Shown here: piece after piece, positions 50,204 through 52,740 of the stretch
Position numbering within the stretch: the first letter of the stretch is position 1
How the letters are laid out: every line of letters starts with the position of its first letter
Assembly (NCBI GenBank): GCA_029204225.1
Contig: CM055099.1
Location: 42,340,597-42,404,596, forward strand
Origin: Diphasiastrum complanatum
Taxonomy: Eukaryota > Streptophyta > Lycopodiopsida > Lycopodiales > Lycopodiaceae
Direction: 5' to 3'
Length of the DNA: 64,000 nucleotides
The notes under the pieces: generated by a model
Database searches by the model: none
Told to the model about the DNA's origin: nothing
Seen by the model: the letters and a program-made list of their open reading frames with translations, nothing else
Made by a program: the position numbers and the translations under genes

Positions 50204-50204
<1 letters not shown>
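11686..50204 (-). CDS. RLF: RLF-type cytochrome b5-like heme-binding protein gene, 38.5 kb with transposon-filled introns
   Basis: Minus-strand gene assembled from separate exons. The supported coding exons, in order, are ~49,570-49,040, 40,007-39,873, 36,751-36,701 and 11,768-11,686; upstream exon candidates are 50,204-50,164 and 49,831-49,742. Introns of 9,032, 3,121 and 24,932 bp all begin GT, end AG and interrupt codons in phase 1. The joined protein has the RLF signature block [14 protein letters not shown], then [34 protein letters not shown], the [16 protein letters not shown] block and KYHPWVN near the C-terminus. HPGG and KYH hold the two predicted axial heme histidines. In Arabidopsis, RLF is a cytosolic protein needed for auxin-dependent lateral root initiation. 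That function is transferred by homology. Family members are about 200-240 aa, and the size here fits. The gene looks intact from exon 2 to the stop. Confidence 0.9.
12010..12903. mobile_element. Non-autonomous hAT-like element, 894 bp, imperfect 8-bp target duplication
   Basis: The flanks TGTCAGAG (12,002-12,009) and TGTCAGGG (12,904-12,911) match at 7 of 8 bases. The ends are loosely inverted: CTTAGAAACCCGTT on the left, and CACAGTTGCCCGTT as the reverse complement of the right. Just inside are palindromic GTTCCG/CGGAAC clusters (about 12,018-12,094 and 12,868-12,893). The core has no transposase. It lies in the 24.9-kb RLF intron. The 8-bp duplication length is the basis for the hAT assignment. 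Confidence 0.6.
12912..13797. other. RLF: RLF intron 4 sequence, no element recognised
   Basis: A+T-rich intronic DNA between the hAT-like element and the full-length Copia. The minus-strand frame at 12,958-13,158 has ordinary composition but no recognisable motif. I found no splice-consistent exon here. Confidence 0.5.
13803..14419 (-). repeat. 3' LTR of the full-length Copia
   Basis: 617 bp, plus strand TG...CA, closely related to 18,681-19,230. It carries about 45 bp (13,823-13,866) absent from the other LTR, and a longer run of TTCGAG-type words around 14,240-14,345. The U3 end (plus-strand right side) begins TGTAGAACAC on the minus strand. Confidence 0.95.
14420..14435 (-). other. Polypurine tract of the full-length Copia
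   Basis: The minus strand reads TTTGAGAGGGAGC directly before the LTR start TGTAGAAC. This is the expected plus-strand priming site. The polyprotein frame reads through it into the LTR. Confidence 0.85.
14430..16119 (-). pseudogene. Copia reverse transcriptase and RNase H, broken
   Basis: RVT_2 begins around 16,060 ([55 protein letters not shown]). It continues in another frame after a 5-bp duplication (GCGAA twice, about 15,710-15,719) with [26 protein letters not shown] and the catalytic YVDD block (VYVDDTLIF). An in-frame TGA where CGA is expected (15,092-15,094) precedes [16 protein letters not shown]. RNase H follows with [29 protein letters not shown] and [16 protein letters not shown]. 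The RNase H end overlaps the polypurine tract and 3' LTR. Confidence 0.93.
16186..17810 (-). pseudogene. Copia protease and integrase, broken
   Basis: The protease motif [12 protein letters not shown] is followed by a gag-pre-integrase region ([22 protein letters not shown]). A frameshift near 17,040 moves the frame before the integrase core (VHSDICGPF, then [45 protein letters not shown]). TAG interrupts just after HAKAPK (16,627-16,629) and the frame resumes [15 protein letters not shown] near 16,184-16,186 replaces a probable Arg codon before the RT linker. The catalytic D, D and E positions are present. Confidence 0.93.
17700..18614 (-). pseudogene. Copia gag with two CCHC zinc knuckles
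   Basis: It begins with ATG at 18,614 ([29 protein letters not shown]), a DUF4219/UBN2 gag. The frame is cut by TAG at 17,880, but the same frame then encodes two successive CX2CX4HX4C knuckles, [14 protein letters not shown] and [14 protein letters not shown]. The duplicated knuckle is uncommon but known in plant Copia gags. Gag forms the particle and binds RNA. Confidence 0.9.
18668..18679 (-). other. Primer binding site, initiator tRNA-Met
   Basis: The minus strand reads TGGTATCAGAGC exactly, one base inside the 5' LTR, which ends at 18,681. Confidence 0.93.
18681..19230 (-). repeat. 5' LTR of the full-length Copia
   Basis: 550 bp, TG...CA, paired with 13,803-14,419. The U3 part (about 19,080-19,165) is packed with CTCGAA/TTCGAG words. 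The LTR lacks the roughly 45-bp block found in the 3' LTR. Confidence 0.95.
19236..20027. other. RLF: Intron sequence with an older LTR-retrotransposon edge and a GA tract
   Basis: At 19,587-19,598 the minus strand reads TGGTATAAGAGC, one base from the initiator tRNA-Met PBS. It is followed outward by TG at 19,599, suggesting the inner edge of a decayed minus-strand LTR. A GA microsatellite occupies about 19,799-19,848. No coding remnant was recognised. Confidence 0.45.
19799..19848. repeat. (GA)n microsatellite
   Basis: About 25 uninterrupted GA units on the plus strand. Glu-Arg or Leu-Ser frames across it are artefacts. Confidence 0.97.
20028..20553 (+). repeat. 5' LTR of the gypsy element with TATA box
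   Basis: It begins TGTTACGTACCC, forming an inverted repeat with GGGTACGC a few bases on, and ends TTCTAACA immediately before TG and the PBS. A TATATA word at 20,250-20,255 is the likely core promoter. It is more G+C rich than the surrounding intron. Confidence 0.85.
20556..20568 (+). other. Gypsy primer binding site, initiator tRNA-Met
   Basis: TGGTATCAGAGCC lies two bases after the LTR end. Confidence 0.9.
20569..22014 (+). other. Gypsy untranslated leader
   Basis: About 1.45 kb between the PBS and the gag ATG. The open frames here (for example 20,839-21,180) show no motif. Long leaders of this size are common in plant gypsy elements. The part from 21.4 to 22.0 kb is purine- and G-rich. 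Confidence 0.6.
22015..23031 (+). pseudogene. Gypsy gag
   Basis: It starts ATG GAC CCT at 22,015. A proline-rich N-terminus leads into a Retrotrans_gag domain ([50 protein letters not shown]). A lysine-rich stretch precedes a degenerate zinc knuckle. Only GHLSKDC remains; the first CX2C pair is gone, and I found no frameshift that restores it. The frame then runs into a hydrophobic tail and a stop, so it does not join protease correctly. Confidence 0.88.
23028..23531 (+). pseudogene. Gypsy aspartic protease region
   Basis: The frame 23,028-23,297 carries [12 protein letters not shown], where the family normally has an aspartate followed by Ser-Gly, so the residue after the catalytic Asp is altered. 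It also carries the closing DIILGKE block. A stop follows at 23,295-23,297. From there to 23,531 the sequence still resembles the protease-RT linker ([10 protein letters not shown]-like) but is out of frame. Confidence 0.8.
23532..25573 (+). pseudogene. Gypsy RT, RNase H and partial integrase
   Basis: The frame 23,532-23,882 has the RT entry ([34 protein letters not shown]). A break near 23,885 separates it from 23,919 onward, which reads [36 protein letters not shown] and the catalytic [11 protein letters not shown]. RNase H follows ([36 protein letters not shown]). The integrase H2C2 finger ([28 protein letters not shown]) and the first core strand ([19 protein letters not shown]) come last. 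The core is cut before its second Asp. RT and RNase H are well preserved. Confidence 0.93.
25574..26990 (-). pseudogene. LINE ORF2 fragment: endonuclease tail plus reverse transcriptase start
   Basis: Minus strand. From 26,980 the frame shows the end of an EEP endonuclease ([19 protein letters not shown], then after a 1-bp loss [12 protein letters not shown] and SDHSRLSF). A linker with [11 protein letters not shown] follows, then the RT entry ([21 protein letters not shown] at about 26,060-26,000) and [15 protein letters not shown] and [20 protein letters not shown]. It stops before the FADD-type active site, exactly at the gypsy breakpoint. Several frameshifts are present. It is a non-LTR element whose clade (L1-like or RTE-like) I cannot settle. 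Confidence 0.88.
26991..28956. other. RLF: RLF intron 4 sequence, repeats only
   Basis: No gene or element recognised. It contains a long GA tract (27,869-27,939). Past 28.4 kb, runs of TTCAAGTTTCAA words resemble those in the introns of the hAT remnants on the right, so part may be the 3' flank or terminal region of the minus-strand hAT. Confidence 0.5.
27869..27939. repeat. (GA)n microsatellite, about 71 bp
   Basis: Uninterrupted GA run on the plus strand. Confidence 0.97.
28957..30305 (-). pseudogene. C-terminal half of a hAT transposase
   Basis: Minus strand, several exons recognisable by homology and splice sites. From about 30,290: [17 protein letters not shown] and [17 protein letters not shown]; then 30,074 down with [19 protein letters not shown] and AIRILS; then the dimerisation block at about 29,820-29,690 ([33 protein letters not shown]). 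An exon at about 29,519-29,424 ([12 protein letters not shown]) carries two in-frame stops. The last exon, about 29,224-28,957, is acidic and serine rich, ending in RRGPGGYEL. The N-terminal BED and DUF659 parts are absent on this strand. It is dead. Confidence 0.85.
29286..29370. repeat. Tandem duplication of a 39-bp unit in a hAT intron
   Basis: The 39 bases at 29,286-29,324 repeat exactly at 29,332-29,370 (period 46). It lies between two exons of the minus-strand hAT remnant. Confidence 0.93.
30301..30480. repeat. CG-rich palindrome cluster, probable hAT terminal region
   Basis: It contains the perfect palindrome CGAAACGCGTTTCG and further TTTCGAA/GTTCGAA words in both orientations, in otherwise A+T-rich DNA. 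It lies exactly at the junction between the minus-strand C-terminal half and the plus-strand N-terminal half of hAT transposases. It is probably the subterminal repeat region of the plus-strand element. The exact terminus and target duplication were not resolved. Confidence 0.55.
30485..30567. repeat. (GA)n microsatellite, about 83 bp
   Basis: Long uninterrupted GA run directly after the palindrome cluster. Confidence 0.97.
30598..30980. repeat. Compound (GT)n/(GA)n microsatellite
   Basis: Alternating GT and GA runs with repeated modules such as GTGTGAAGTAGAGG(A/G)AG and AAAAGAGAGGGAG. It precedes the BED exon of the plus-strand hAT and could lie in its 5' region. Confidence 0.93.
31074..33000 (+). 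pseudogene. N-terminal half of a hAT transposase (BED finger, DUF659), interrupted by a Copia LTR
   Basis: The start ATG at 31,074 opens a BED zinc finger ([20 protein letters not shown]). Exons at 31,370-31,742, 31,983-32,184, 32,427-32,679 and 32,835-33,000 join at GT..AG sites. They carry [75 protein letters not shown] and [14 protein letters not shown]. Defects are a TAG after FEYIS, a slipped base in an A run near 32,875, and a damaged acceptor near 32,426. The frame ends at FWDDAHV, where an LTR begins at 33,001. No continuation was found on the far side of the Copia. Confidence 0.87.
33001..33443 (+). repeat. 5' LTR with an internal array of TTTTTCGACCC-like words
   Basis: 443 bp. Between about 33,080 and 33,350 the motif TTTTTCGACCC or TCCGACCC recurs roughly every 25-35 bp with variation. 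It ends CA directly before the PBS. Confidence 0.85.
33001..34560 (+). mobile_element. 3'-truncated Copia: 5' LTR, PBS and gag
   Basis: 5' LTR 33,001-33,443 (TGTTGGAATT...CCGACA), PBS TGGTATCAGAGC at 33,444-33,455, and gag from ATG 33,582. The gag frame has TAA at its sixth codon, then a UBN2 gag ([41 protein letters not shown]). A frameshift precedes a damaged zinc knuckle (CKYY then GHEIKDC; the second Cys is now Tyr). Nothing Copia-like follows 34,560, and no 3' LTR is seen. It sits inside the plus-strand hAT remnant. The five bases before the LTR are GCACA, but their partner was not found. Confidence 0.85.
35287..35788. repeat. Tandem duplication, two copies of about 251 bp
   Basis: 35,287-35,537 and 35,538-35,788 align end to end with scattered substitutions and small indels (both start TTCTTACTAT and both end in CTAGC(G/C)CCAGG). 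The divergence indicates an older duplication. Confidence 0.9.
35731..35976 (-). other. Unrecognised coding-like open frame, 81 codons
   Basis: The frame reads with protein-like composition ([32 protein letters not shown]) and overlaps the right copy of the 251-bp duplication. It is on the same strand as RLF but does not belong to the RLF family, and exon 4 to exon 5 splicing skips it. It could be a captured gene fragment or chance. I do not recognise it. Confidence 0.2.
36701..36751 (-). CDS. RLF: RLF exon 4, 51 bp
   Basis: The acceptor CTGCAG precedes 36,751 and the donor A|GTATCC follows 36,701. It encodes (G)[16 protein letters not shown] plus one base, entering and leaving in phase 1, so it joins exon 3 (HPGG) and exon 5 (KYHPWVN) without a shift. 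This is the middle of the cytochrome b5-like fold. It is far too short for length-filtered ORF searches and is easy to miss. Confidence 0.92.
36851..37175. repeat. GATC/TTCCGG palindrome clusters bounding an A+T core, possible hAT-like element
   Basis: The left cluster (about 36,865-36,950) contains a near-perfect palindrome around GATCCAGAATG and several GCGATCC/GGATCGC words. The right cluster (about 37,125-37,170) has AGATCACGTTCCGGATTGG and related words, loosely inverted relative to the left. The core is A-rich and non-coding. A clean 8-bp target duplication was not found. Confidence 0.4.
37176..38688 (+). other. Internal remnant of an LTR element, ending in a polypurine tract
   Basis: Non-coding or decayed sequence with short plus-strand frames (for example 38,231-38,572) that show no polyprotein motif. 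It ends in TTAAGGGGGAG at 38,678-38,688, a typical polypurine tract directly before an LTR start. It may be a non-autonomous (LARD/TRIM-like) retrotransposon body. It lies in RLF intron 3. Confidence 0.45.
38689..39091 (+). repeat. Probable 3' LTR, 403 bp
   Basis: It starts TGTTACTGTTAATG right after the polypurine tract and ends TTTTCTAACA. The last part (GCGCCCTA..., ATGGGACATAGTTGGAG, ..., TTTTCTAACA) is related to 41,925-42,094. No 5' LTR was identified. Confidence 0.65.
39092..39872. other. RLF: RLF intron 3, 5' part
   Basis: A+T-rich intron sequence with no recognised element. It begins with the donor GT at 39,872-39,871 on the minus strand. Confidence 0.6.
39873..40007 (-). CDS. RLF: RLF exon 3, 135 bp
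   Basis: The acceptor TTCTTTGTAG precedes 40,007 and the donor GGAG|GTATCA follows 39,873. It encodes (G)[34 protein letters not shown] and HPG plus one base of Gly. This is the first part of the cytochrome b5-like domain and includes the HPGG heme-ligand histidine. It enters and leaves in phase 1. Confidence 0.95.
40020..41285 (-). pseudogene. Copia gag-protease-pre-integrase remnant next to RLF exon 3
   Basis: Minus strand, heavily frameshifted. In order: a gag tail ([17 protein letters not shown]), a CCHC knuckle ([14 protein letters not shown], about 40,870-40,911), a protease remnant [18 protein letters not shown] near 40,700 (Arg for the Gly of the active site), [15 protein letters not shown], and a gag-pre-integrase end ([17 protein letters not shown]) at about 40,190-40,265. 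It runs to within about 150 bp of the exon 3 splice acceptor. Confidence 0.8.
41319..41639 (-). pseudogene. Second Copia protease fragment
   Basis: It contains [16 protein letters not shown] and [10 protein letters not shown], a decayed Copia protease (family normally DSGAS-HMTP). It lies upstream of the gag of the neighbouring remnant, the wrong order for one element. So it is from another copy or a rearrangement. Confidence 0.65.
41925..42094 (+). repeat. LTR fragment related to 38,689-39,091
   Basis: It shares the block ATGCGCCCTA..., ATGGGACCTAGTTGGAG and the terminal GGTTTTCTAACA with the LTR at 38.7-39.1 kb. Only the last 170 bp or so are alignable. Confidence 0.65.
42095..42612. other. 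RLF: RLF intron 2 sequence, no feature seen
   Basis: No domain, repeat or splice-consistent exon recognised between the LTR fragment and the hAT target duplication. Confidence 0.5.
42621..42712. repeat. Left subterminal array of GGTACC palindromes
   Basis: At least six copies of CCGCGG or GGTACC words, including GGTACCGCGGTACC, within 90 bp, next to a very A+T-rich stretch. Such clusters in hAT elements normally bind the transposase; that role here is inferred. Confidence 0.9.
42992..47316 (+). pseudogene. hAT transposase with acidic, proline-rich and AT-hook C-terminal extension
   Basis: Start ATG 42,992. Exon 1 (to 44,866) has a BED finger ([31 protein letters not shown]), a Pro/Ser-rich linker, and the DUF659/RNase H-like core (YGCSIMSDG, then [42 protein letters not shown]). 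Exons 44,981-45,326 and 45,420-45,581 give [30 protein letters not shown] and the dimerisation block [19 protein letters not shown]. The last exon, from 45,684, is an acidic tail with a 24-bp tandem repeat (GAQDD(S/L)EV). In another frame follow a Pro-rich stretch and two AT-hooks ([15 protein letters not shown]). Defects are TAG and TGA where Trp is expected (about 44,134 and 45,014), a frameshift near 44,225 and another near 46,560. All three introns are GT..AG. Confidence 0.9.
46285..46360. repeat. Tandem 24-bp coding repeat in the transposase tail
   Basis: About three copies of a 24-bp unit (GTTGGTGCACAGGATGA(T/G)T...) encoding VGAQDD(S/L)E. It lies in the acidic part of the tail. Confidence 0.85.
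47317..47839. other. Spacer between the two convergent hAT genes
   Basis: About 520 bp after the last transposase stop and before the stop of the convergent ORF. It is A+T richer than either coding region and presumably holds both 3' ends. No motif recognised. Confidence 0.5.
47840..48205 (-). CDS. Accessory ORF of the hAT element, 121-aa charged helical protein of unknown function
   Basis: ATG at 48,203-48,205 and stop at 47,840-47,842, minus strand, so it converges on the transposase. The protein is very rich in Glu, Arg, Gln and Ala. It has an N-terminal helical segment ([19 protein letters not shown]), a central Pro/Glu/Val segment ([18 protein letters not shown]), a short mixed motif [18 protein letters not shown], and a second helical stretch ([19 protein letters not shown]) ending in an acidic tail. 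I do not recognise the family. The intact frame, G+C-rich codon positions and location inside the element, with its own right-end upstream region, argue for a real gene. A role as a DNA-binding or regulatory partner of the transposase is only a guess. An in-frame extension upstream without ATG is also open. Confidence 0.6.
   Translation of the reverse strand: MAERIPLKPEGEARRKLEEDIRRHNERHRKQEADIREMLRQTRQRNPEPEPPAPAVDPVPAVELDLDEQIGMNFTRRQLIMVRERAARRRANQEAARANREAEQERQNNAPDEGEESVEDQ
48235..48345. repeat. CTCTCACAG-word cluster upstream of the accessory ORF
   Basis: The word TCTCACAG(C/T) and variants occur about seven times in 110 bp immediately before the accessory ORF start (on the minus strand CTGTGAGAG). 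It could be 5' UTR or a regulatory cluster. Confidence 0.6.
48427..48607. repeat. Tandem repeat of an 85-bp unit near the hAT right end
   Basis: Two full copies (48,427-48,511 and 48,512-48,597) plus the start of a third, each beginning CATGTGCC and containing CTGTGTTGGTCTCCCATTGG. The position suggests the promoter region of the accessory ORF. Confidence 0.92.
48754..48842. repeat. Right subterminal array of GGTACC palindromes
   Basis: Five or more GGTACC words with CGCC/GGCG spacers in 89 bp, ending in the right terminus ...GGTACTATG. It mirrors the left array in motif but not in exact order. Confidence 0.9.
49040..49570 (-). CDS. RLF: RLF exon 2 (large exon)
   Basis: The donor GCAG|GTGCG follows 49,040 in phase 1. 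The frame is open from the stop at about 49,572-49,574. The most consistent acceptor is CTTAAG just before 49,570, giving a start in phase 1. It encodes a poorly conserved Ser/Thr-rich N-terminal region ([27 protein letters not shown]) and the conserved RLF block [31 protein letters not shown]. The block joins in frame to exon 3. The exact 5' boundary is uncertain by some tens of bases. Confidence 0.88.
49742..49831 (-). CDS. RLF: Candidate RLF exon between exons 1 and 2, 90 bp
   Basis: The acceptor TGGCAG precedes 49,831 and the donor GAAG|GTACAG follows 49,742. It is open throughout and phase 1 at both sides, so it can be included without a shift. It encodes [17 protein letters not shown] and [16 protein letters not shown]-termini are not conserved enough to confirm it; it could be an alternative exon or chance. 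Confidence 0.4.
50164..50204 (-). CDS. RLF: Candidate RLF exon 1 with start codon
   Basis: ATG at 50,202-50,204 opens [12 protein letters not shown], whose DFSFQQ resembles the DFTFCQ-type start of RLF proteins as I recall it. Two donors are possible: CAG|GCAAGT at 50,168 (a good GC-AG type donor, phase 0) or CAA|GTTCCC further on (after 50,165, a weak GT donor but phase 1, which fits the downstream exons). A (GA)n tract on the coding strand lies immediately upstream, as in many plant 5' UTRs. Confidence 0.5.

Positions 50205-50205
<1 letters not shown>

Positions 50206-50255
<50 letters not shown>
50206..50255. repeat. (CT)n microsatellite in the probable RLF 5' UTR
   Basis: About 25 CT units on the plus strand, read as (GA)n on the coding strand one base upstream of the candidate start codon. 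Confidence 0.95.
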
Positions 50256-50258
<3 letters not shown>

Positions 50259-50412
50259 TTCTAGCTTCTATTTTCTTCTCAATTTCGATCGATCTCGCCT
50301 TCTCTCTTCGACTTTCTTCCCTAGACCTCTACCTCCACACAATGGAGGCAGCTGTGTTCATATGTGGCGGTGTACGACTCTAGATGCATGCATCCATGGA
50401 CCTTTTTGCCAC

Positions 50413-50418
50413 CTTATA
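50413..50418 (-). promoter_or_regulatory. RLF: Possible RLF TATA box
   Basis: The minus strand reads GATATAAGG here, about 210 bp upstream of the candidate ATG. The spacing would place transcription start near 50,385 with a GA-rich 5' UTR. Weak evidence from position and sequence only. Confidence 0.25.
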
Positions 50419-50564
50419 TCTCTACTTAAGTGCCTAGCATGATCATGCAAATAAAGTGAGTCTACTATATGCCACCCTTCATATAGTAGGATGCTCCTTG
50501 CTTGTTCCATCCTAGATCAAAGGTAATCCACAAGTGAGATCCTCTCTTCCAAGGCAGGCTTTGA

Positions 50565-50662
50565 GAACTCCAAGAACTCGAGTGCCCTATTTTTCACGAC
50601 TCCACCACCCTCAGAACTCCAAGAACTGGAGTGCCCTATTTCTCACGACTCCACCACCCTCA
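50565..50662. repeat. Tandem duplication, 49-bp unit
   Basis: 50,565-50,613 and 50,614-50,662 (GAACTCCAAGAACT..., TCACGACTCCACCACCCTCA) differ at few positions. Confidence 0.92.
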
Positions 50663-50763
50663 TCCGTGTGCTCTCAAAGTTCCCACCACCCTTGGATGAG
50701 GCACGTGCACCACATTACTATTTTGGGTATAGTTGGAAAAGTCATGATCTTCGGATTGAGCTT

Positions 50764-50940
50764 AATGCCACCATGACTTGCTCTTTCATAGATTGAGCTA
50801 ATTGTCACCTTAAATTGGTTATCGCAAAATAATTGAGAACATAAATCCCCCACCCAATGCCACCATGACTTGCTCATTCGTAGATTGAGCTAGTTGTCCC
50901 CTTGAATTGGTCATCACAAATTAATTGCAAACATAAACTT
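50764..50940. repeat. Tandem duplication, about 92-bp unit
   Basis: Two diverged copies beginning AATGCCACCATGACTTGCTC at 50,764 and 50,856. Confidence 0.85.
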
Positions 50941-51186
50941 TCATCCCCATTTAAATAAGAGAATCAGCATGTTCTTGCATTGTCATACCTATGATTTTCA
51001 GACATTCACTAAGCCTCTGACACCCTGCTCAACTTGAGCTTGAGCTCCATCCTTTATTCACAGTAGCCCCTCCCGATTCTAGTTATAGATAATGGCCATA
51101 AGGAGAGAATGTAAAGCACGAATGTAAAGGAGTGGGCATGCTAGTGATGTATCTTGTCATCATCGTCCCCACCTATGCTCTAACTC

Positions 51187-51340
51187 GTCCCAAGGCTCAA
51201 GGAGCCTCAAGCAACTTAATGTCTTTCCAATAATGCTTGTACTTGTCCCAAGGCTCAAGAAGCCTCAAGCAAGTTAATGTCTTTCCAATTATGCTTATAC
51301 TTGTCCCAAGGCTTAAAGAGCCTCAAGCTAGCTAGTGATG
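51187..51340. repeat. 58-bp minisatellite, nearly three copies
   Basis: Units start GTCCCAAGGCT at 51,187, 51,245 and 51,303; each contains AGCCTCAAGC and the first two TTAATGTCTTTCCAAT. Confidence 0.92.
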
Positions 51341-52560
51341 CATTCCCCTATACTTCTTTATACATCTTTGGGTGTGCCCTTAAAGATAATTAGTTGTCAG
51401 TTTTGAATGAACCTTGTCTAACTCGCATAATAAAGTGCCATGCATATATCATCTAAAATTCTTCTCATTTTATGTTGCATGTATTGCATAATTTAATGGT
51501 CATAATTTTGGCTTTGCCTTACACATGGAGTACAAGTTTGAAAATGCTTCTTTTTGTATTTTCTATATCAAGATCTTGACTTGCCTTATTAATCTAGGAT
51601 TTTGTGCTTACGTGGTCAATGGAAGCTAAGTCAATTCCTCTTGAATCAGTTGAGCGTCGTGCAGGTTTAGACCGATATGGCCTACTTACTAGGGGTTTGG
51701 CCCCATCAACCAACAGAATGGTGTGAACCAGTACATTTGGTGATATGCCCTTCAACTCAACATAATTCCATGCGAATATTCTCGGTACTTCTGATGTGCA
51801 GATCTAAAAGCAAAAAACTTTTTTTGGAGAGAAAACTGATGGTATGGGACATCAGTGATTTCAAAGGGGAATTTGTGCGGGAATGATCTGTAGACCAGTG
51901 GTTAGTATTTACATTATTAGTAATGCTAACACTTGAAACCATTGGTCAATGTAAAGATCACTAGGGAAAACCCCTAAGATGAGGATAGAAAAACACAAGA
52001 GAGACTATCGAGCAATTCGTCCTTTTATAGTGATAATCTTAACAACTTGTCCGATGTTGGTGTATTAGATGCAGTGCCAAGCGTTGTGCAATAATTGTTT
52101 GTTAGAGTTTGAGATTGTAATAGTGGCTCTTGAGGAGAGAAATAGAAACATATTTAGTTATTCAGCGTTAACCATTTGTATTAGATATCTTGCATTGGAT
52201 ACTAGTTGCATCAAATTCCTTATTATAACAAAAAGATTTATAATATGTATATCTCTTCAATACGATGTGCTGAACTTTGTAGTTTGATTTTCGACAATGA
52301 CATTATGAAAAGGTCTATAGATATTTATGGCAAGTGTATGCTGCTTTTAGTTATTTGATGTGCCTTTAAATCACAAAGAAGTAAAAAATGATATCTTATA
52401 TCTACCTTTCTATTTAAGGACATACATGAATTTCTAGTAGTCTACATTATTAATTTAGTTAGTTGATTGACTACATTTTCTACGACTTGTACTTTTCGTT
52501 CACACCTTGGTTCTTCATTCTGTTCAACATTTACCTTTAGTCTTTGGTTGGGGGAACGTC

Positions 52561-52740
52561 GATGACTTCTGATATGTCGGTCCCTTCGAGGAATGGTGAC
52601 ATGAGCGCTCGTCATCAGCCACATCGATGTCGATGACTTCGGTGACTTCAACTTCGGGCAATGATTGCATGAGCACTCGTTGGTCACTTTGATGTCGATG
52701 ACTTCGGTGATTTCAAACTCGGCTTCAGGGAATGCCATCT
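52561..52740. repeat. Diverged minisatellite, three units of about 65-71 bp
   Basis: GATGACTTC(T/G)G recurs at 52,561, 52,632 and 52,697, each followed by a related segment with GAATG/CAATG and GAGC(A/G)CTCGT. Confidence 0.75.
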
